The notes beneath the pieces were generated by a model. The model ran no database searches. It saw only the letters and a program-made list of their open reading frames with translations, and was not told where the DNA came from. A stretch of DNA of 46,782 nt from Limiplasma sp958448555 (GTDB taxonomy: Bacteria > Bacillota > Clostridia > Christensenellales > Aristaeellaceae). Positions within the stretch are counted from its first letter, which is position 1. The number at the start of each line of letters is the position of its first letter. Position numbers and translations under genes: made by a program. Shown here one piece after another: positions 13,698-21,825 of this stretch. The stretch is from NCBI GenBank assembly GCA_958448555.1, contig CAUDEL010000019.1:1-46782 (forward strand), given 5' to 3'.

Positions 13698-15992
13698 GTG
13701 AAAAAGTACGCGATGATTTTGCTTGGGGCAATTTTGGCATGTTTGTTTGGCGCGGCTTTGGCCGCGCAGGATTTTGTCATCCCGGCCATTGAAGCCCCTC
13801 AAGGGGGGAAGGAGCTCCTTCATTCGATGGCCTTAAGCGACACGGCGTACCTTCTCTCCGCCTCAAAAAACTTCTATATCCTCGATGTGCAGACCGGGGA
13901 GGCTCAGCGCCTCTCCTTGCGCAGCGCCGGCTTGCAATATGAGCAGGTCCCGCAGACAGCTTTGGATTTTTATGATCTTCCCGACGAAAAAGCCGTCCCC
14001 GAATGGCTGCAAAAGAGCGCCTCCCTCGTCGATCTTCTGATTGCGGAGGGGGAAACGCTCTATGGCCTAAACGAGCTAAGCGGCGCTTTGTACCGCGTGG
14101 AGATTTCCGGCAAAGAGGCGACGCTTTGTCCCCTGACTATGCTGGACTTCTTTTCGGGCGCCGAAGGGGACTGGATGCCCGCAATTTCCACCAGCGCGGC
14201 CTGCGACGGAACGCTGTTCCTTCTGATGTGCCTGGCGGCGGAAGAGTCGCAGCCGGCACTCTACCGTTTCGACATGGACAGCGGGGTACGGGAGATGGTC
14301 AGGGGGCCGGGCATGGTCGCTGAAATAACCCGCTATCGAGACGGACGGCTGCTGCTGCTCGAAAAAGATGACGATTCCCAATGGCAGATTCTAATCTTTG
14401 ATCCTTCCACCGGCGATCAGCATGTGCTTTTTGAAAGCAACAGGCTCAAGCTCGGCGATGCACGGGGGCTTGTCTACGATCCCTGGCGGGACCGGGTACT
14501 GATCTGTTGTGGCAACGAACTTTTGCACCTTGTGAGCGAAACCGCCTGCGAAGCCGTCGCCTTTCTGCCGCCCCTGCAGCCTTCCTGTCAGGCCATCACC
14601 CGGGACGGCACGCTGGTGCTTATGGACGATGCGGCTGTTTATGGGATCTCCGCTTTGCAGATGGTCTCCAGGCCCCTTGAGATAGCGTGCAGTCAGATGG
14701 AAAGCTGGATGGAGCAGGGCTTTTCGCAGGCCTACCCAAATTTTCCGGTCAGGCACAGGCAGGTCTATGAACACGAGGCCATGGCTTTGTTTGCTGAAAC
14801 GATCGCCATCCAGTCCGACGAGATTGACATCTTTGAGCTTCCCATCGGCATGGCGTCGCAAAGCGCAATCGAAAAGGGGTATTATGTGCCGCTCACCCAG
14901 TCGCAAATCATCCGGGAAACAACGGACGGATACTGGCCTTTTTTCCGGCAGACGGTGATCCATCAGGGCGAAATTGCCGCCGTTCTTAGAAAAACCGAGC
15001 AGTACACCCTCGGCTACAGCAGGTACGCCCTGGACCGGCTGGGGCTTACGGCGTCGGACATGCCCACCGGCTTTTCGGAGCTGATGGATTTTCTTCTGGC
15101 ATGGGACGAGCGGACGGGGGAGCTTTCGCAGTGGGAGGGGATCACGCCCTTTGGAATTGAAAACAGCCAGCTCAAGGCAGAGCTGTTTGCCTGCCTTCTC
15201 GATCAGTATTTCCTGCTGATGCAGCAGGACCTGCCTGCCGCTATGCTGTGCGAAGCTGAGCTGGCAAGGCTTTTGGATCAGCTGTCGGAGGTGTGCGCGA
15301 CAATCCCCGAAAGCGGCGCAAGCATCCAAACAAACGAGCCGTTTGTACGCTTCGCACGCTTTCAAGTCAATGACAGGCCGTCCTATCTTTTCAGCCGGTA
15401 TTGTTCCTTCCTGCCCGGGCGCCGAAGCTTCGCAAACGGTGCGTCCGTTTCGGATTTTGTGCCCATGGCCCTCGCGCTTCCCTCGCAGGACCGCCCGATC
15501 GTGCTGTTGGAAGGCACGCTGTTTGTCGTCAATCCCTATTCCTCGCAAAAGGAACGGGCTGTTCAGTGGCTCGCGTACTATATCAGCCATCGGCCCGCAA
15601 AGGACGCCGCTACCTTTGAGCGGGATGCGGCGCCCTCGGAATTTGAAACCTACAAAGCAATGAAAAAAGCCTACACCGAAGAGCTCGAGCGGATGGAAAT
15701 CCGCCTCAAGGCAGCCGAAGGTGCAGCGAAAAGCGATCTGGAAGCGCAGATTCAAACCACGCGGGAAAGGCTGCAGGCCATTGAGCAAATCAAATGGGAG
15801 GTCAGTGAAGAGGCGCTCGCCGAGTACGCTCAGGTGCTCGAAAAATGTACGCTTTTCTGGAATGACCTTTACACAAGCTCCGGCTCTTTTGGAAAAACAT
15901 ATCTAAACTACTTGAATGAAGGCCTGCCGGGAGAGGTGGCCGCCCGTGAATTCTTCCGCGCATATAGTATGATTTTGAGGGAAGGACAATAA
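13698..15992 (+). CDS. Secreted propeller and solute-binding-like protein
   Basis: The protein has about 764 residues from GTG 13698, which follows GGAGGTCTTTCC. It has a signal peptide (AMILLGAILACLFGAALAAQ). Residues 30-330 have repeating strand patterns with YLLSASKNFYILDVQTGEA, LYGLNELSGALYRVEI and LLLLEKDDDSQWQILIFDPS, suggesting a beta-propeller. The second half looks like an extracellular solute-binding domain (ALFAETIAIQSDEIDIFELP, LGYSRYALDRLGLT, VVNPYSSQKERAVQWLAYYI). A coiled coil lies near residues 655-715. It follows an anti-sigma remnant and a possible ECF promoter, hinting at envelope sensing. A longer start at 13623 (ATG with AAAGGAGG) is possible but would bury the signal peptide. 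The substrate is unknown. Confidence 0.8.
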   Translation: MKKYAMILLGAILACLFGAALAAQDFVIPAIEAPQGGKELLHSMALSDTAYLLSASKNFYILDVQTGEAQRLSLRSAGLQYEQVPQTALDFYDLPDEKAVPEWLQKSASLVDLLIAEGETLYGLNELSGALYRVEISGKEATLCPLTMLDFFSGAEGDWMPAISTSAACDGTLFLLMCLAAEESQPALYRFDMDSGVREMVRGPGMVAEITRYRDGRLLLLEKDDDSQWQILIFDPSTGDQHVLFESNRLKLGDARGLVYDPWRDRVLICCGNELLHLVSETACEAVAFLPPLQPSCQAITRDGTLVLMDDAAVYGISALQMVSRPLEIACSQMESWMEQGFSQAYPNFPVRHRQVYEHEAMALFAETIAIQSDEIDIFELPIGMASQSAIEKGYYVPLTQSQIIRETTDGYWPFFRQTVIHQGEIAAVLRKTEQYTLGYSRYALDRLGLTASDMPTGFSELMDFLLAWDERTGELSQWEGITPFGIENSQLKAELFACLLDQYFLLMQQDLPAAMLCEAELARLLDQLSEVCATIPESGASIQTNEPFVRFARFQVNDRPSYLFSRYCSFLPGRRSFANGASVSDFVPMALALPSQDRPIVLLEGTLFVVNPYSSQKERAVQWLAYYISHRPAKDAATFERDAAPSEFETYKAMKKAYTEELERMEIRLKAAEGAAKSDLEAQIQTTRERLQAIEQIKWEVSEEALAEYAQVLEKCTLFWNDLYTSSGSFGKTYLNYLNEGLPGEVAAREFFRAYSMILREGQ

Positions 15993-16174
15993 ACTTTAGA
16001 ATCCCTTGTTGGGGACATTGTTTTTTTCCGAGAACACCTGAGAAAAGGGGAATCATTTATATAGGATTTCAATATTTCTATTTCTTTCTTAAAAAGGAAT
16101 ATATACCATGCACCTGAAAACAAAGAGAAACATGGCACAACAAATCTCCTCTTCGTTCCATGAAACAAAGGCTA
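15993..16174. other. AT-rich intergenic region
   Basis: No gene is seen. A weak stem (TCCC/GGGA) followed by ATTGTTTTTTT at about 16003-16028 may end the secreted-protein transcript. The rest is AT-rich. Confidence 0.4.
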
Positions 16175-16378
16175 CTAATCGGGAATTACACGATAGCGTG
16201 CGGGATCAAAATTCGCTTGGATGGCAGAACATGTTGCGGCAACCAAAGAGCCAAGTTGTTCGATATCACGTACATCGCATGTTTCAACTGGTGAATGTGT
16301 ATAGCGAACGGGAAAACCCATATCCAGACAGGCAACTCCCCGAGCCTCCATCTGCACATAAGCTGAATCTGTCAACAT
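16175..16378 (-). pseudogene. C-terminal fragment of an M42-family aminopeptidase
   Basis: The 67 codons end a metallo-aminopeptidase of family M42: TDSAYVQMEARGVACLDMGF, then PVRYTHSPVETCDVRDIEQL. The RYxHSPxE block contains the last metal-binding His and is specific to M42 and related M18/M20 enzymes. About 280 upstream residues with the other metal ligands are missing. To the right the sequence switches at about 16380 to an unrelated plus-strand fragment, so this is a cut gene end with no function. Confidence 0.75.
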
Positions 16379-16381
16379 AGG

Positions 16382-16525
16382 GCAATCAAAGTAATTCTTT
16401 ATTTCACGGAAGATGAGTTCGATAGGGTGAATGGCATCTTAAATGATTTAGGATTGCAAGGATGTCCAGATATCATATTGATCGATGCTACGGACAATAA
16501 GCCGTCTGCTTCGAATGTCGGATAA
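16382..16525 (+). pseudogene. C-terminal fragment of an unidentified protein
   Basis: A frame without a start reads VILYFTEDEFDRVNGILNDL, then GLQGCPDIILIDATDNKPSA and a TAA at 16523-16525. A strong terminator follows at once. Composition and the alternation of strands and helix look like a real protein end, but I do not recognise the family. It begins at the same junction where the M42 fragment stops. Confidence 0.45.
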
Positions 16526-16532
16526 CGCAATA

Positions 16533-16567
16533 GAGCACACAACAGGCTTACAGTCAGTTGTGTGCTC
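16533..16567 (+). terminator. Intrinsic terminator
   Basis: GAGCACACAAC (16533-16543) and GTTGTGTGCTC (16557-16567) form a perfect 11 bp stem, followed by ATGTTTGTTTT. It ends the fragment just upstream. Confidence 0.8.
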
Positions 16568-16661
16568 ATGTTTGTTTTAGACACTGATTTCGTTCACACT
16601 TTGTTATGTGGACTATCTGCGGATTCTATGGCATAGTGTCACACCGCAAGGAGGTGCAGAT

Positions 16662-16969
16662 ATGGGAAACAGCATACTTGAGGAAGTGTGGTACGGAAAT
16701 ATCAATCCGCAAGAACAATGTTCCGAAAAAAGCAAGGCGGTCAAAGACCTGCTGAAACTTATGGGTCGTAACCGGGATCGGCTCAACGATGCCATAACGG
16801 AGGAGCAGCGTGAAACTCTTGAAAAATATGACGATTGCATCAATGAGATGCATTGCATTATGGTACAAGAGATTTTGCCTATGCCTTTCGTCTCGGCGGG
16901 CAACTTATGCTTGCGGTGCTGACTGATAGTGGGTGGCAGCGAGGCATAACGACAAAAAAGACCACATAG
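16662..16969 (+). pseudogene. DUF6809-like small protein, frameshifted
   Basis: ATG 16662 after AAGGAGGTGCAG opens a protein resembling small helical DUF6809-type proteins of Clostridia (ILEEVWYGNINPQEQCSEKS). At EIL, near 16872, one T is missing from a TTT. In the corrected frame the expected ending appears (IFAYAFRLGGQLMLAVLTDS, stop at 16967-16969). The uncorrected frame ends early with an unlikely sequence. In intact homologues the FRLG helix is the conserved end, so the gene is inactive or carries a sequencing error. Confidence 0.7.
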
Positions 16970-16984
16970 CAGACATCGTAGCGC

Positions 16985-17297
16985 CCAAGAAGCTGTCCTT
17001 TCGGGGAGCACTGGAACAAGAAATACCCGAAAATCTCCCGGCCCTGGCGGGCTAGCTAGTTGGGTCCCAGCACCTGTTTCAAGTACCCCCTAGGGGTGAG
17101 CCGACTGATCTACACCCCCAACGCCATTGAGGGCTTCAACCGTCAGCTGCGAAAGGTGCTCAAGGCCAAATCCGTTTTTCCCACAAAAGCCTGCTGAAAC
17201 TGCTCTACCTAGTCATGATGGACATCATGAAAAAAACAGACCGGACGGCGGCAGGACTAGAGTCTGATCCACGTCCAGCTGATTACCTATTTCGCTA
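16985..17297 (+). mobile_element. IS256-family transposase remnant
   Basis: Broken frames give the C-terminal signature of IS256 transposases: FWNKKYPKISRSWR, then LIYTPNAIEGFNRQLRKVL, KSLLKLLYLVMMDIMKK and LIHVQLITYFAR. Several frameshifts and the loss of the first two thirds, including two of the three DDE residues, show decay. No inverted terminal repeat is evident. It marks a past insertion in this scrap-filled stretch. Confidence 0.85.
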
Positions 17298-17434
17298 GGT
17301 GTATGCCCGAGTAACCTCAGATGTCAAGGGCTTTGCAAACGGGTTCGTCACCCTTCACATCCACCCTAACGGCGTTGTGATACAAACAGGACGGCAGCCG
17401 ATTAAACCTGCTCCCGCCCTAGACAGGTTTTGCT

Positions 17435-17665
17435 CTATTCGCACCCCCCAATGGCGTTTGCACGAAAATTTGGAATTGCCCCAAGGGCTCTTATCTGCCA
17501 TGGTATAAACCTAAAAAGAAAAGTATTTTTTGCAACGTAGTTTATATACAGAACATCATTACCAGTAATAAATCTATACTGACCATCACTCTGGCTACAT
17601 CGGAAGCATTGTCCGCTCTCGGCGATTTTGCCGATATCAAAATCATCTTCAATCTGAATAATCAT
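17435..17665 (-). pseudogene. N-terminal fragment of an 8-oxoguanine DNA glycosylase
   Basis: From ATG 17665 the sequence reads MIIQIEDDFDIGKIAESGQC, then FRCSQSDGQYRFITGNDVLY, matching the N-terminal domain of bacterial OGG/AlkA-type base-excision glycosylases. Homology ends near KNTF at about 17510. The remainder is foreign, and the catalytic HhH-GPD domain with its Lys and Asp is absent. The gene was cut after about 50 residues. AGGGGC lies before the start. Confidence 0.72.
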
Positions 17666-17695
17666 ATTGCCCCTCATTCGCACAGACACACTCAA

Positions 17696-17926
17696 TTAAT
17701 TACTAGTAATATTACTAAATTAGCAAGCATTTAGTCGGCAGCTGTTTCTGGAATATTCCACGCAACAACGAAGTATTCCAATAATTGCGCGAAACCTTTG
17801 TTGTGTGTTTCTTCATATACAGTCTCGCAATAATGGTCTAACTGAAACGGGCAGTTTTAACCAAAGCGAAAGTGATAACCGCCACCACAAAACTGCCCTA
17901 TAGCAAGGGACAGACGGTTTACCACA
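17696..17926. other. Intergenic region with leftward terminator for the NACHT gene
   Basis: No gene is seen. GGGCAGTTTT (17849-17858) and AAAACTGCCC (17889-17898) form a 10 bp stem with a 30-base loop just after the NACHT stop. They probably end its transcript, though the U tract is weak. Confidence 0.5.
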
Positions 17927-20284
17927 TTAGAAATCATCATCGTCTGCTTTTTGCACGGACTCCTGGCGCAGCCACATATAGTACTGCTTAATTTTGTTAT
18001 AGACCTTCTTGAATTTGGAATCCTCCCGGGCAAGAGCTTCCATCAGTGGAGTGTTTTTTGCGTTTCCTTCAAAGATTGATCCAAAGTGGAAGCGATATCG
18101 ATAACCACGGACCAGCGAATTACCCTTTGCATCATACAACAGGCCCTCATATTTTTTACCGTTATTTTCCGATCCTGAATCAAGTATTCTGATCGGCAAT
18201 GGTAAGAGCATCGGTTGCGAGCTATTTTTTCCTATCTGTTGTTCAACAAGAACATCGCTGATAAGGCTCTGGTCAGCGAACTGATCGACAGAGTCGGGAT
18301 AGACGATTACTGGACGCAGCTCATTCAATTTGCTAATAAGCTCATAGATTATGGAACTCACTACGCAACCGTTAAAGTCGGTGAAGGTGTTCTCCTTCGC
18401 TTCATATTGACCTTTGAACGCGTCATTAATTACGTAGAAGAAGAATCCCCCGTATGCCGTATACATAAACTTCCAAAACTTTGCATCTTCATCTATGTTT
18501 TCGTCCCCCCATATTTTATCAAGGAATGGGAGGATGATAAACTGTTCAACTTTTTCCGGCGCCAGGTCATGGAGCATGCTGAGTGCCATATCGCCAAAGC
18601 CTTTACCGCGGTGTCTGCCTGTTCCATTATTCTCCAATGATTCTCCCAGTTTTCTTAACGTAGTATCATCCTGTCGTGAATAATAGTCAGCAAAGAAATA
18701 CTCTTGGAAAGAGCGATGCAGAAAATGATAGCTCTGGCTCTCCTCGTACATGAGGCATACGCTGTGAAGAGCATCAAAAAGGAAGTTTTCCATCTTCATT
18801 TTTGACTTATCCAGACGGGTGATGGATTTTAATTTACCGAAATACGCCTCGAAAGACTTCCTGTCAAATTCAAAATCACCCCGTCGATAGGATTTGGCAC
18901 AAAACTCTCTAAAGACGGTCGTGAAGTCCGCAGGATCATTTACGCTATGAAAAACACGCCGATACGCGATCTTGTCAGCATCATGTCGCATTAGGAGCGT
19001 ATCGTATGCCTCAGCATAGAAGAGATGCATTTTTTCCGGAACACCACCAAAACGCCGATAGTTCATAAGCATTAGCGTAAGCAGCAAAGGATTGGTTGCA
19101 AATTCCTCCTGCTTTTCAAACAGATCGCCATCAAGTTGTTCGAGAAATTTTTCTTTCAGCTTGGGTTCATCCTCGCAGAAATCCAGCTTGCGTACCAATT
19201 CCAGGGACTGTTCTTTTGTAAACGGCATCATACCCATCAGGCTGAAGCGCGGAATTTCAAGAAATGCAGACATTTCACGCGAGGACATCACAAATTGATT
19301 CGCTGCATATCTGTCAACGAATACTTCCAGCTCATGTTGGAATCTCTCCAGTTCGCTGTATTTGATTTCATCATAGCCATCCAATAGAATCAGACAGCTG
19401 CCCATCCTTAACATTTTGTACAACCGTTCCTCAGAAATCGAATCATCAAAACGCTGCACGGTGTGCAATACCAGGTCTGTCAATTTTTCCGATTGCTCAG
19501 TAGCAAACTCACGAAGCGTGATCAGGATCGGAAGGAGGCCGGTTTTTCCATATGTTTCCAACGCCGTCAGGAACAGATGGCGCATCATCATGGATTTCCC
19601 AATACCGCCCATACCTACAAGCAACACATAGCGGGCATACTTCAACAAACGCTCAGGAGTCACATCTTCCAAGAGAGATTTACGATTCTTTTTACGCCGT
19701 CCCTTACCAATGATGTATTGTGGCCAGATCGTATTGCAAACGAAAAAATCGTAAAACGGTTTTGCTTCTGAGGTGTACAGCAGCGTCTTAAGCGTTGAAT
19801 ACTTCTCACGGGTGTTTTCAACATACTGCGGGAACTCAATCGCATGCTCCAATTTTTCCTGATACATGGTGGCTACAATCATCTCTGCTTCACCGTGTTT
19901 AGTGATTAGCAGGTGGAATTGAGCAGCCAACGCAGCAGCAAAAACATACTTGTTCGGTTCCTCCGCGCGAGTTACATGAATACCAAAGTTTCCCATGACC
20001 ACAGAAAGGGTGCTGTCATTCAGCTTGTTTCTGAGTTCGAAGGCAAACCTCATCTCATCAAATTTTTCTTCCATGAGAACATACAGGTCTTCACTGACAT
20101 GCCTGTCGCCTGTAAACACCTTCCGGAACCAATCATCCGTATAGATAAGTTGCTGACTTTCATAATCATTCAAGGCAATAGTCAGAAGGTATTCCACAAT
20201 ACCACTCTGTGAAGTGACTCGTTTCAGACCGCCAGTCTTGCCCTGACCAGTATAGAAGCCTTGGCAAAAATCCTTGAACTGCAT
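17927..20284 (-). CDS. NACHT-domain STAND NTPase, probable defence protein
   Basis: The protein is 785 residues from ATG 20284, preceded by GGAGGTACAGA. It has three parts. The N-terminal region (1-200) is helical and of unknown type (FCQGFYTGQGKTGGLKRVTS). The NACHT NTPase follows, with Walker A GMGGIGKS at 224-231, Walker B LILLDGYDEI at 298-307 and a sensor-like FVMSSREMS. The C-terminal helical region has EFATNPLLLTLMLMNYR and YHFLHRSFQEYFFADYY, both typical of NACHT proteins, and ends in Asp residues. Bacterial NACHT proteins of this plan (bNACHT) protect against phage by sensing infection and killing or arresting the cell. It stands alone between broken accessory genes and a phage module. 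The trigger and effector are not evident. Confidence 0.9.
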   Translation of the reverse strand: MQFKDFCQGFYTGQGKTGGLKRVTSQSGIVEYLLTIALNDYESQQLIYTDDWFRKVFTGDRHVSEDLYVLMEEKFDEMRFAFELRNKLNDSTLSVVMGNFGIHVTRAEEPNKYVFAAALAAQFHLLITKHGEAEMIVATMYQEKLEHAIEFPQYVENTREKYSTLKTLLYTSEAKPFYDFFVCNTIWPQYIIGKGRRKKNRKSLLEDVTPERLLKYARYVLLVGMGGIGKSMMMRHLFLTALETYGKTGLLPILITLREFATEQSEKLTDLVLHTVQRFDDSISEERLYKMLRMGSCLILLDGYDEIKYSELERFQHELEVFVDRYAANQFVMSSREMSAFLEIPRFSLMGMMPFTKEQSLELVRKLDFCEDEPKLKEKFLEQLDGDLFEKQEEFATNPLLLTLMLMNYRRFGGVPEKMHLFYAEAYDTLLMRHDADKIAYRRVFHSVNDPADFTTVFREFCAKSYRRGDFEFDRKSFEAYFGKLKSITRLDKSKMKMENFLFDALHSVCLMYEESQSYHFLHRSFQEYFFADYYSRQDDTTLRKLGESLENNGTGRHRGKGFGDMALSMLHDLAPEKVEQFIILPFLDKIWGDENIDEDAKFWKFMYTAYGGFFFYVINDAFKGQYEAKENTFTDFNGCVVSSIIYELISKLNELRPVIVYPDSVDQFADQSLISDVLVEQQIGKNSSQPMLLPLPIRILDSGSENNGKKYEGLLYDAKGNSLVRGYRYRFHFGSIFEGNAKNTPLMEALAREDSKFKKVYNKIKQYYMWLRQESVQKADDDDF

Positions 20285-20326
20285 TCTGTACCTCCAACCA
20301 CACAATTGGCAGCTTTGTCCTATCTG

Positions 20327-20400
20327 TCCGAATTCTGTCTGAGTCATGTCCTACGACATGGTTTTTTTTGTCACATGTACTATAACAGACAGAATTCGGA
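20327..20400 (-). promoter_or_regulatory. Control region of the NACHT gene: 15 bp inverted repeat around a hairpin
   Basis: TCCGAATTCTGTCTG (20327-20341) and its exact reverse complement (20386-20400) flank 44 bases. Inside are CATGTC/GACATG and a run of eight T. On the minus strand TATAGT (about 20380-20385) could be a -10 box next to the distal arm. The arrangement suggests a repressor site or a regulatory hairpin ahead of the NACHT gene. On the plus strand the inner hairpin with its T run is also terminator-like. Confidence 0.5.
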
Positions 20401-20529
20401 AAATTTCTTATCATTTTGGTGTGCAATGGATCAGGCGCACCCCATGCAAAAATTATATCAGATAAATGTCTGCCCAACAAGTTGCTAACGCCGAAAACCA
20501 TTGTATTTTCAAGAATTTATCTAACTGTA

Positions 20530-20713
20530 CAGCCTGAACAAGCCGATTAGCTATCGGTTATATCTTCCCGTTCAGGCTGGAAGACCTGCACACCGTGGGA
20601 AGACGGTGTCTGCAGCCCCGCGAAGGAGAAAATCCATTTTCGTGTCGGGCTTATTTAAGTCTGCTCAAAATCGGGTCGGCTCCTTCGAAAACGCATCGAA
20701 GCGTTGAAGGAGC
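20530..20713 (+). ncRNA. Candidate structured leader RNA before the phage module
   Basis: Several stems are packed together. P1 is CAGCCTGAAC/GTTCAGGCTG (20530-20539 with 20570-20579). Inside it, P2 is AGCCGAT/ATCGGTT (20541-20547 with 20553-20559). P3 is CTGCA-CACCGT with ACGGTG-TC-TGCAG (20586-20615). P4 at 20679-20713 pairs GCTCCTTC with GAAGGAGC and AACGC with GCGTT. No reading frame explains them. The region lies directly before the sigma-like gene at 20777, so it may be its 5' leader or a separate small RNA. No known family is assigned. Confidence 0.5.
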
Positions 20714-20776
20714 TGCATTTGCCTCTCTTTGACGCTTCTGTCCACCAACGACAACAAGCGACAAGGAGAGGTAAAG

Positions 20777-21370
20777 ATGAAAAAACCGATTCCGTATATT
20801 CCCAAGCAGTCCACCGACTTCAGACGCACGCAGTACATCTACTGCGAAAGCGAGACCAGCTCAAAGCTCGTCACGCGCGCTGTTTTCATGCGCCTGCTGG
20901 AACAGCAGCCCTGTCCGATGGCGCAGGTCAACATCGACCTCGAAGGCGGATACGCATACCTTTTCCCTTACTGCCCGGAAAGGGCCGAAGCCTTCATCCA
21001 GATGAACCGCGAGATGGCTGCCACATACAAGCGTCATTACCGCAACTGGCAGAAGCTCAAGGCAGGTATGCGTAAACCTGAACTTAGCCTCGACATGGAG
21101 ATGACGGAAGACGGCATGACATTAGGTGATCAGCTTTCAACTGACGAAACTCCCGAAACGCTCTTTCTTATGAAGGAGTGCTTCATGGGCCGTCGTGCCG
21201 CTTTCAATGCGCTGGCTGAAGCCGACCGCGAACTGCTTCTTGCATACCTCAGTGCAGACTGTAACGCTCGCGAGCTTGCCCGCCGACTGGGCAAAGACCC
21301 GTCCGGCGTGACCAAGCGACTCAAACGCGCCGCCCAGAGGCTTAAGGACAATATTGAGAAGAATTCTTGA
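20777..21370 (+). CDS. Phage sigma-70-like helix-turn-helix regulator
   Basis: The protein is 197 residues from ATG 20777 after AAGGAGAGG. The last 60 residues form a region-4-like helix-turn-helix (ADRELLLAYLSADCNARELA, then RRLGKDPSGVTKRLKRAAQR). The N-terminal two thirds have no motif I can name, although FMGRRAAFNALAEAD resembles a sigma linker. Proteins of this type open early modules of Clostridial phages and integrative elements. It is the first gene of the rightward replication cluster, preceded by the structured leader at 20530-20713. Confidence 0.75.
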   Translation: MKKPIPYIPKQSTDFRRTQYIYCESETSSKLVTRAVFMRLLEQQPCPMAQVNIDLEGGYAYLFPYCPERAEAFIQMNREMAATYKRHYRNWQKLKAGMRKPELSLDMEMTEDGMTLGDQLSTDETPETLFLMKECFMGRRAAFNALAEADRELLLAYLSADCNARELARRLGKDPSGVTKRLKRAAQRLKDNIEKNS

Positions 21371-21372
21371 CA

Positions 21373-21416
21373 CATGTCCACATCCCATACCTGCATGTCC
21401 GAACGGGAAAGTGTCA
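21373..21416 (+). ncRNA. Repeated leader motif, copy A (candidate cis-regulatory RNA)
   Basis: CATGTCCACATCC (21373-21385), ten variable bases, then TGTCCGAAC and GGGAAA. A stem CCTG+CAT with GTG+CAGG closes the loop GUCCGAACGGGAAA. The same unit with the same spacing but a different stem is found at 37626-37671. It lies just before the small genes leading to DUF2800 and DUF2815. A published RNA family called the DUF2800 motif occurs upstream of such genes, and I cannot test membership here. Confidence 0.55.
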
Positions 21417-21449
21417 GGACGCCACAGCGCCGGATCGGAGGTGGAAATC

Positions 21450-21548
21450 ATGGACAAGCACAATCACAAACATCAGAGCCAACTTTTGAGAGGAGGTATC
21501 CCGTATGTCCCGCATGAGCGAACTGTCAGGCTGCGCCGCCGACCTTAA
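21450..21548 (+). CDS. Small ORF, 32 aa, overlapping the Rrp5-like gene
   Basis: ATG 21450 follows a good ribosome site (CGGAGGTGGAAATC). The peptide starts MDKHNHKHQSQLLRGGIPYV, is His/Lys/Arg-rich, and overlaps the next gene out of frame by 44 bases. It contains that gene's own ribosome site. It may be a true small protein or a translational coupler. Confidence 0.4.
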   Translation: MDKHNHKHQSQLLRGGIPYVPHERTVRLRRRP

Positions 21549-21825
21549 GGCCGCGGCGACGGCGCTGATGTCGGCTGCGGAAACGCTGGCTGTGCTGTAC
21601 TCCGGCGAAGATCCCGCCCAGGACAAGCCGGAGTCCAGGCTCATCAGCAAAGAGGAAGTCCGGGCGGAACTGGCTGCCAAGACCGCCGCGGGCTACGGCG
21701 CACAGGTGCGCACGCTTCTAAAGAAGTACGGCGCGGCGCAGCTTTCGGCGGTCAGAGCCGAGGACTATGCCGATCTGCTGCTGGAGGCGCAGGCCATTGG
21801 AAACGGGGTGGCCGCGGGTGGGTAA
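21505..21825 (+). CDS. Small phage protein, annotated in relatives as Rrp5-like
   Basis: The protein is 106 residues from ATG 21505 after GAGAGGAGG. The N-terminus is an Ala-rich helix (SGCAADLKAAATALMSAAET). The C-terminal half resembles a small SAP-like or helix-extended-loop fold (GYGAQVRTLLKKYGAAQLSA, VRAEDYADLLLEAQAIG). Phage relatives are often labelled rRNA biogenesis protein Rrp5, a name with little functional backing. It sits between the sigma-like gene and DUF2800, and its stop overlaps the DUF2800 start. Confidence 0.75.
   Translation: MSRMSELSGCAADLKAAATALMSAAETLAVLYSGEDPAQDKPESRLISKEEVRAELAAKTAAGYGAQVRTLLKKYGAAQLSAVRAEDYADLLLEAQAIGNGVAAGG

Noticed and set aside
16108..16380. A 90-codon plus-strand frame
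   Set aside because: It is the antisense of the M42 peptidase fragment, which has a clear family motif on the other strand.
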